Positions 33,861 to 38,775 of a stretch of 38,775 nucleotides of DNA are shown here, piece after piece; positions within the stretch are counted from its first letter, which is position 1, and each line of letters opens with the position of its first letter. Made by a program: the position numbers and the translations under genes. This DNA comes from DASZZZ01 sp036260375 (GTDB lineage Bacteria; Actinomycetota; CADDZG01; WHSQ01), in contig DASZZZ010000033.1 in NCBI GenBank assembly GCA_036260375.1, positions 1-38,775 of the forward strand. Reading direction: 5' to 3'. The notes beneath the pieces are model-generated. The model did no database searches, was not told where the DNA came from, and worked only from the letters and a program-made list of their open reading frames with translations.

Positions 33861-34649
33861 TCAATCGCGCGCGCGAACGTCGCGCCGCGCGGCGCGGCGG
33901 TCGAGGCGGGCGGCGACGCGCTCGTCGTGGCGCATCCACGCGACCGCGGCCCCCATCAGAGCGCCGACGAGGAGCGGGTCCCCGCCGAGCCACATGACGA
34001 GCGCCGCGAGCCGCTGGTCGTCGGCCGGCGACGGCCCCCACGAGCGCGCCAGCGTGTCGTAGTGCCGGTACAGCACGTCCGACGCCGAGTACAACGCGAG
34101 CCCGAGGAACGACTGCGCCGGCAGGGCGAGCGCGACGTACGCGACGCGCGCCGCGTGCGGGATCCGGCGCGCGCCGGGGTCGGCGCCGGCCACCGGCCAC
34201 CAGAACAGCAGCGCCGCGCCGAGGTAGACGGCGTGCTCGAGCGCGTGCAGCGGCGCGCTCTCGAGGGCGCGGTCGTAGAACGACGAGAAGTGCGTCGCCC
34301 ACAGGACCGCCGGAAGCGCGCTCCACGTCACGACGGGGTGCGACAGGGCGGGGACGCGCGCGGCACGAGCGGCACGCGCGCGGATCCGTGGGCGCGCGGC
34401 GCGCAGCCCGAGGGCGACCGGCGCGCCGAGGACCACCAGGGGGGCCGCGACCAGCGTCACGAGGAGGTGCTGGACCATGTGCACCCAGAACAGCGCGTCG
34501 GAATAGGTCGCGACCGGGCTCACGAGCGCGACGGCGAGCGCGACGAGACCGCCGGCGAAGCATGCGCGCCGCGCGCGCGGGAACCCCGGCACGCGCGCGG
34601 CGGCGCGCGCGTAGCCCCACGCCGCGAGCGCGAGCAGGGCCCACGTCAC
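33861..34649 (-). CDS. Second CtaG-like cytochrome oxidase assembly protein; 5' end abnormal
   Basis: A multi-helix membrane protein of the caa3_CtaG type, thought to help insert copper into cytochrome oxidase. HMVQHLLVTLVAAPLVVLGAP is the family's signature helix with its two His residues, and ALEHAVYLGAALLFWWPVAG and WLGGDPLLVGALMGA are also typical. The only standard start in frame is GTG at 34649 (262 residues) and it lacks a ribosome site. The frame remains open upstream for 34 more codons that read as a normal family N-terminus (ALLAHGRAPPAP, AAWPFEP). At their head, six bases after a perfect GGAGGTGA, the codon is GTC (34751-34749) rather than GTG. A full protein from there would have 296 residues, close to the 289 of the other CtaG-like protein. 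A mutated or misread start codon is likely. Confidence 0.82.
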   Translation of the reverse strand: MTWALLALAAWGYARAAARVPGFPRARRACFAGGLVALAVALVSPVATYSDALFWVHMVQHLLVTLVAAPLVVLGAPVALGLRAARPRIRARAARAARVPALSHPVVTWSALPAVLWATHFSSFYDRALESAPLHALEHAVYLGAALLFWWPVAGADPGARRIPHAARVAYVALALPAQSFLGLALYSASDVLYRHYDTLARSWGPSPADDQRLAALVMWLGGDPLLVGALMGAAVAWMRHDERVAARLDRRAARRDVRARD

Positions 34650-34764
34650 CGGCTCGAACGGCCACGCCGCGACGACGTCGAGCGCGCTCGGGGCGGGCGG
34701 CGCGCGGCCGTGCGCGAGAAGCGCGGCGTCAGCGAGCGCGGGCGCCGTGACGGGACGTCACCTC

Positions 34765-34782
34765 CCCGGCGCGCGCGCCGGG
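34765..34782 (-). promoter_or_regulatory. Perfect 18-base palindrome between cupredoxin and ctaG-like genes
   Basis: CCCGGCGCG followed by CGCGCCGGG, a perfect palindrome five bases after the cupredoxin stop at 34787. On the transcript it would form a strong stem whose last base is the first G of the GGAGGTGA at 34765-34758. It may reduce translation of the downstream ctaG-like gene or act as a partial terminator. No T tract follows. Confidence 0.4.
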
Positions 34783-34786
34783 CGGC

Positions 34787-35440
34787 CTACTCGAAGGCGA
34801 CGGTCCCGACCATCGAGTCGGGATGCAGGTCGCACCGGAAGAAGTACTCGCCGGCCGGGATGCTGGGGATGTCGTACTGGCCGGTCTGCCCGCCCTCGAC
34901 GACGTCGCCCTCGAACAGCGCCTCGTCGGCGCTGTCGTCCTCGTAGATCGACAGGTTGTGCGGCTGCGTGTCCTCGTTCTGCAGCGTGAACGACGTCTCC
35001 TGGCCCGCCGGGAGCGACAGCTCGTTCGTGTTGAACTGCAGGTTGGCGGCCGAGATCGCGTTCTGGCCCGCGTCGCCGGCGGCCTCGCCGGAGCCCGCCG
35101 CGGCCGTGGTCTCGGCGTGCGCCTCGCCCTCCCCGATGTCGAGCGCGGCGATCGCGATCCCGATCACGACCGGGTACAGCACCACGATGAGCAGCTCGGC
35201 CGCCGCGGTCTGCGACAGGCGGCGGCGCGACGCCAGCACGGCGCACGCGCCGAGCACGTTGAGCGCCGTCGCCAGTGCGACGACGGTCGCCGCCTCCTTC
35301 GGAATCGACAGCAGCACCATCGACATGCCGACGGCGACCACCGCGATGAGCGCGAGCGCGGCGAGCGGGATCACGACGACGAGCGGGACCCGGAACCTGA
35401 TCTCGCCCATCATGTCGGAGCGGCTCGTGTGCTGTGTCAT
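34787..35440 (-). CDS. Membrane-anchored cupredoxin in the cytochrome oxidase operon
   Basis: A 217-residue protein. The first 102 residues have three hydrophobic helices (about 18-44, 50-70 and 80-101) and the rest is an external type 1 copper domain. Ligands are H161 (PHNLSIYE), C203, H206 and M210 (FFRCDLHPDSM). A Gly/Ala/Glu linker joins the two. The copper domain is closely similar to the one at 27012-28145, including ISAANLQF, AGEYFFRCDLHPDSMVGT and GGQT, but this protein has no copy of the 37-residue motif. The ATG at 35440 directly abuts the stop of the upstream ctaG-like gene, with AGGAAG before it. Placement inside the oxidase operon suggests an electron donor or copper carrier for the aa3 enzyme. 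Confidence 0.9.
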   Translation of the reverse strand: MTQHTSRSDMMGEIRFRVPLVVVIPLAALALIAVVAVGMSMVLLSIPKEAATVVALATALNVLGACAVLASRRRLSQTAAAELLIVVLYPVVIGIAIAALDIGEGEAHAETTAAAGSGEAAGDAGQNAISAANLQFNTNELSLPAGQETSFTLQNEDTQPHNLSIYEDDSADEALFEGDVVEGGQTGQYDIPSIPAGEYFFRCDLHPDSMVGTVAFE

Positions 35441-36310
35441 CTACTTCCTCATGTCCCAGACTTCGAGCTCGCGCTCGAAGTCCTCCCAGCTGACGGACGC
35501 GGGCTCTTGCTTCTCCTCGTTGGAATGCCACCGGAAGAACAACACGGCGATCACGGCCCACAGTAGCAGACCGCCTCCGATCTTCATCAGCAGGCCGGCG
35601 ATCATCTGGTCGGTCACCGCGTCGAGCCCCCACAGCCCCGCGTCGGCGTACGGCTCGTACAGCGGCTGCGACGCGAACGTGAGGAACGACGCGGGGACCG
35701 TCGGCACGATCGACTGCAGGAACAGGTAGAACATCTTTCCCGGCTCCGACAGCGTGGCGAGCTCCGGCAGCGGCGCGAGCACCGGCCACCACATGAGCAG
35801 CGACGCGCCGACGATGAGGACGTGCACCGCGAGGTGCCCCGGCTCCGACGACGACTGCAGCTCGACGACGAGTGGCCAGTGGATGAACACGATCATGCCG
35901 TTGAACGCGATCAGCGCCGCCGCGGGGCGCGTGAGCAGGCGCGCGACGCGGAAGCGAAGCCCCGTGCCGAGCAGCGTTCGCAGGAGCCACGCCGGCGTCC
36001 CGAGCAGCAGCAGCGGCGGCGCCACGAGCATGAACAGCAGGTGCTGCACCATGTGCGCCGAGAACAGGTGGTGCTCGGACAGGTCGTGCATCGGCCAGTC
36101 GGCTCCCGCCCACAGGAGCGCGGCGCCCGAGAAGAACGCGATCTTCTGTCCCGTCGTCGCGACCGGCGCACCGGCAGGCACACGCCGGGGGCCGAGGTAG
36201 GCGAGCGCCAGCATGTAGCCCACGATCAGCCCGCCGTTGACCAACCACACGTCCGGGTGCGCGTGGAACGTCCACGGAGACGCCGCGCTGGCCGCCGACG
36301 CGACGGTCAC
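35441..36310 (-). CDS. ctaG: CtaG-like cytochrome c oxidase assembly protein
   Basis: A membrane protein of 289 residues with about seven helices. HMVQHLLFMLVAPPLLLLGTP carries the family's His pair, and LSEHHLFSAHMV precedes it. HVLIVGASLLMWWPVLAPLPE and SFLTFASQPLYEPYADAG are also typical. The C-terminus is charged (SWEDFERELEVWDMRK). The GTG at 36310 has GGGAG upstream and follows ctaF by 10 bases. CtaG proteins of this type (caa3_CtaG) are linked to copper-centre assembly in bacterial oxidases. A second, divergent copy sits at 33861-34649. Confidence 0.9.
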   Translation of the reverse strand: MTVASAASAASPWTFHAHPDVWLVNGGLIVGYMLALAYLGPRRVPAGAPVATTGQKIAFFSGAALLWAGADWPMHDLSEHHLFSAHMVQHLLFMLVAPPLLLLGTPAWLLRTLLGTGLRFRVARLLTRPAAALIAFNGMIVFIHWPLVVELQSSSEPGHLAVHVLIVGASLLMWWPVLAPLPELATLSEPGKMFYLFLQSIVPTVPASFLTFASQPLYEPYADAGLWGLDAVTDQMIAGLLMKIGGGLLLWAVIAVLFFRWHSNEEKQEPASVSWEDFERELEVWDMRK

Positions 36311-36320
36311 TTCGCTCCCG

Positions 36321-36662
36321 TCAGCTCGCGCCCGGCGCGGCTCCGCCGCGCGCGAAGAAGACCCACAGCACGATCCCGAAGACGCTGAGCGCGAGGACGA
36401 TGCCCGTGACGAACAGGCGCTTGAACACGTTGCTGTCGAAGCGCAGGTGCATGAACCACAGCGCCACGAGCGCGAACTTGACGACGGCGAACGCGATCAG
36501 GAACGGAACGAGCAGGTCCGCGAGCGCCTCGACGTAGTAGATCGCGACCTCCGCGAGCGTCACGACGGCGAGGACGACGGCGATGCCGACGTACTGCCGG
36601 GGGCCGGGATGTTCGGCCAGCTCCTCCTGCTCGGCCGGCTGGGGCACACCGTGCTGGCTCAT
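36321..36662 (-). CDS. ctaF: Cytochrome c oxidase subunit IV (CtaF/CoxD type)
   Basis: A small three-helix subunit, 113 residues. After a polar N-terminus of about 28 residues, helices follow at YVGIAVVLAVVTLAEVAIYY, LVPFLIAFAVVKFALVALWF and LFVTGIVLALSVFGIVLWVFF. The conserved HLRFDSNVFKRLF connects the last two and is typical of prokaryotic subunit IV. The ATG at 36662 is preceded by GGAGA at five bases. It follows ctaE by 11 bases. A non-catalytic stabilising role is established for this family. Confidence 0.9.
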   Translation of the reverse strand: MSQHGVPQPAEQEELAEHPGPRQYVGIAVVLAVVTLAEVAIYYVEALADLLVPFLIAFAVVKFALVALWFMHLRFDSNVFKRLFVTGIVLALSVFGIVLWVFFARGGAAPGAS

Positions 36663-36673
36663 CGGCCTCTCCG

Positions 36674-37282
36674 CTAGTTGGTCGGGATCAGGTACACGAC
36701 GGTGAAGATGACGATCCACACGACGTCGACGAAGTGCCAGTAGAGCCCGATGAGCTCCACCTTGCGCGGCCCGTCGGGCTCGAGCCTGCCCGCCAGCGAC
36801 ATGCCGATGAGCGACAGCAGCATGAGGATCCCGACGGTCACGTGCGCGCCGTGGAAGCCGGTGAGGACGAAGAAGCTGCTCCCGAAGGTGCTCGTCGACA
36901 GGTTGAGGCCCTCCTCGACGAACGTCGTGAACTCGTAGATCTGCCCGCCGATGAAGACCATGCCGAGCATCGCGGTCGCGAGCAGCCACACGCGCATCGC
37001 GCGCTGGTCGCCGCGCTGGATCGCCGAGAGCGCGAGCACCATCGTGAGGCTCGACGCGAGCAGCACGAACGAGCTGACCGACGTGTACGGGATGTCGTAG
37101 ACCTCGTGCGGCGTCGGCGGCGTGAGCACGCGGTTGCGGTACAGCAGGTACGTCGAGATGAGCGACCCGAAGAACAGGCACTCGGACCCGAGGAACGCCC
37201 ACATGGCCATCTTGGTGTTGTCGAGCCCCGTGGACGTGTGGTGCTCGTGGGCGGCCGCCGGCGCGGCCTCGTGCGCGCTCAC
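36674..37282 (-). CDS. ctaE: Cytochrome c oxidase subunit III
   Basis: A five-helix membrane subunit, 202 residues. MWAFLGSECLFFGSLISTY carries the conserved Glu, then FVEEGLNLSTSTFGSSFF and GFHGAHVTVGILMLL with HGxHV, then GLYWHFVDVVWIVIFTVVYL with the conserved WHFVD. The GTG at 37282 overlaps the ctaD stop as GTGA. The first 20 residues include the sequence HEHH, rich in His and Ala. The five-helix form, lacking the first two helices of seven-helix subunit III proteins, is normal for actinobacterial and caa3-type enzymes. Confidence 0.96.
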   Translation of the reverse strand: MSAHEAAPAAAHEHHTSTGLDNTKMAMWAFLGSECLFFGSLISTYLLYRNRVLTPPTPHEVYDIPYTSVSSFVLLASSLTMVLALSAIQRGDQRAMRVWLLATAMLGMVFIGGQIYEFTTFVEEGLNLSTSTFGSSFFVLTGFHGAHVTVGILMLLSLIGMSLAGRLEPDGPRKVELIGLYWHFVDVVWIVIFTVVYLIPTN

Positions 37283-38775
37283 TCCGCGGTCCCCGGCTCG
37301 AGGACCCATCCGAACAACCCGAACAGCGTGATCAGCGCGCCGGCGACCATCAACACCGGCGTGTAGACGACGCCGTACGCGATGAGCGGGAGGCCGAGCG
37401 CCGCCAGCACCGGGAAGTACGAGGGCGACGGGAGGTGGATGCCGTGCCCGTGGCCGTGCTCCGCGTGGTCGTCGCCGTCGGCCCCGCCGGCGTACACGCG
37501 CACTGGCTCGCCCTCGGGCGTCGTCGTGTACTTGCGGTACCAGAAGTCGTCGCGCTGGCGGACGACCGGGACCTCCGCGAAGTTGTACTCGGGCGGCGGG
37601 GACGGCATCGACCACTCGAGCGTGCGGCCGTCCCACGGGTCGGCCCCCGCCTCCTCGCCGCGGCGCCGGGACACGACCGCGTTCCAGATGAACACCGCCA
37701 CGGATAGGGCGATGATGAACGCGCCGACCGTCGCCGCGAGGTTCCACACGTTCCATCCCATGCCGTCGGGATACGTGTAGATGCGCCGCGACATGCCCTG
37801 GAGCCCGAGGATGTGCATGGGGCCGAACGCGAGGTTGAAACCGATGAACATGAGCCAGAAGTGGAGCTGGCCGAGGCGCTCGGACAGCAGCCGTCCGAAG
37901 ATCTTCGGCCACCAGTAGTAGAGGCCGCCGAAGAGGCCGAAGATCGCGCCCCCGAACAGCACGTAGTGGAAGTGCGCGACGACGTAGTAGGTGTCGGTCT
38001 GCTGCGCGTCGTGCGGGACGATCGAGTGCGTGACGCCGGAGAGCCCGCCGATGACGAACATCGCGACGAACCCGACGGCGAACAGCAGCGGCGTCTTCAG
38101 TCGTATGTCGCCGCGCCACAACGTCCCGAGCCAGTTGAAGATCTTCACGCCCGTGGGCACCGCGATGAACATCGTCGACAACGCGAACGCCGAGTTGGCG
38201 ACCGGACCGAGGCCGACCGCGAACATGTGGTGCGCCCACACGCCCCACCCCATGAAGCCGATCGCGATCCCGGCGAACACGATCGCCGCGTAGCCGAAGA
38301 TGGGCTTGCGCGCGAACGTCGGCAGGATGTCGGACACGATCCCCATCGCCGGCAGGATCATGATGTAGACCTCGGGATGCCCGAAGAGCCAGAACAGGTG
38401 TTGCCACAGCAGCGGATCGCCGCCCGCCGCCGGACTGAAGAAAACCCCTTCGAAGACGCGGTCGAACATGAGCATGAAGAGCGCCACGGCGATGATCGGC
38501 ATCGCGAACAGCATCAGGAACGATGTCACGAGCGTCATCCACACGAACACCGGCATGCGCATCAACGTCATGCCGGGGGCCCGCATGTTGATGATCGTGA
38601 CGATGAAGTTGACGGCACCGGCCAGCGAGGCGACACCGAGGATCTGAAGTCCGAGGGAGTAGAAGTCCATCCCGTGGCTCGGCAGTGTCGTGCTCAGCGG
38701 TGCGTAACCGAACCAGCCTCCGTCGGGCGCACCGCCGAGGAAGAAGCTCGAGTACGTGAACAACCCGCCGAAGAG
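37279..38775 (-). CDS. ctaD: Cytochrome c oxidase subunit I, A1-type (5' end cut by window)
   Basis: The catalytic heme-copper subunit that reduces oxygen to water. The frame is open past base 38775, so the N-terminus with the first heme a ligand lies outside; 498 residues are present. WLFGHPEVYIMILPAMG holds the CuB His, the D-channel Glu and the cross-linked Tyr, which defines the A1 group. VWAHHMFAVGL gives the other two CuB His residues. RLKTPLLFA has the K-channel Lys. TYYVVAHFHYVLFGG carries the heme a3 and heme a His ligands. After the core is a soluble stretch ending in a His-rich segment HAEHGHGHGIH and two more helices. No ctaC (subunit II) is inside the window and is expected upstream. 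Confidence 0.97.
   Translation of the reverse strand, partial: LFGGLFTYSSFFLGGAPDGGWFGYAPLSTTLPSHGMDFYSLGLQILGVASLAGAVNFIVTIINMRAPGMTLMRMPVFVWMTLVTSFLMLFAMPIIAVALFMLMFDRVFEGVFFSPAAGGDPLLWQHLFWLFGHPEVYIMILPAMGIVSDILPTFARKPIFGYAAIVFAGIAIGFMGWGVWAHHMFAVGLGPVANSAFALSTMFIAVPTGVKIFNWLGTLWRGDIRLKTPLLFAVGFVAMFVIGGLSGVTHSIVPHDAQQTDTYYVVAHFHYVLFGGAIFGLFGGLYYWWPKIFGRLLSERLGQLHFWLMFIGFNLAFGPMHILGLQGMSRRIYTYPDGMGWNVWNLAATVGAFIIALSVAVFIWNAVVSRRRGEEAGADPWDGRTLEWSMPSPPPEYNFAEVPVVRQRDDFWYRKYTTTPEGEPVRVYAGGADGDDHAEHGHGHGIHLPSPSYFPVLAALGLPLIAYGVVYTPVLMVAGALITLFGLFGWVLEPGTAE

Overview
This 38.8 kb window is GC-rich (roughly 70% by eye) with frequent GTG and TTG starts and many 1-4 bp stop/start overlaps. It is almost entirely respiratory-chain genes. 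GC-rich codon use, a GTG-rich nuo operon headed by a geranylgeranyl-reductase-family gene, an Rpf-type muralytic domain, a Rex-type operator and an actinobacterial-style prenyl synthase point to a high-GC actinobacterium. Two complex I operons plus membrane-anchored cupredoxins suggest a deep lineage such as Thermoleophilia; that class assignment is inference. Most genes lie on the minus strand, so transcription runs from high to low coordinates.

Layout, low to high coordinate. 1-9571 (-): an 11-subunit-type complex I operon, nuoA-B-C-D-H-I-J-K-L-M, cut by the window edge inside nuoM. It has no nuoE, nuoF or nuoG, so the NADH-oxidising module is absent. Its NuoI carries a tail of about 340 residues that holds two copies of a 37-residue motif. 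9809-10528 (+): a secreted coiled-coil protein with an Rpf/transglycosylase-like domain, convergent with the next operon. 10595-26879 (-): a complete 14-gene nuoA-N operon preceded by a geranylgeranyl reductase family flavoprotein, nearly all genes overlapping, with a near-consensus Rex operator in the leader. 27012-28145 (-): a membrane-anchored cupredoxin whose cytoplasmic N-terminus is a third copy of the NuoI-tail motif. 28226-29239 (-): a polyprenyl diphosphate synthase. 29260-32473: a small lipoprotein (+), a lipoprotein with a thioredoxin fold (-), then ctaA and ctaB (+) for heme A synthesis. 32470-33817 (-): an ECF sigma factor and a likely membrane partner. 33861-38775 (-): the aa3-type oxidase operon ctaD (cut by the window edge), ctaE, ctaF, a ctaG-like gene, a second membrane cupredoxin and a second ctaG-like gene.

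Together the genes describe an aerobic menaquinone-based chain. NADH enters through the 14-subunit enzyme; an unknown donor enters through the 11-subunit enzyme. Prenyl synthase and reductase genes may supply and saturate the quinone side chain. Heme A synthesis (CtaB, CtaA), CtaG-type copper delivery and a thioredoxin-fold lipoprotein would support assembly of the aa3 oxidase. Two paralogous cupredoxins could carry electrons or copper near it. The most unusual observation is the 37-residue motif shared between the NuoI tail of the 11-subunit complex and the cytoplasmic end of a membrane cupredoxin. It suggests a physical link or a common partner for the two.

No tRNA, rRNA, CRISPR array, insertion sequence or phage gene was seen. 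No gap between genes exceeds 300 bases; the longest is about 240 bases (9572-9808).
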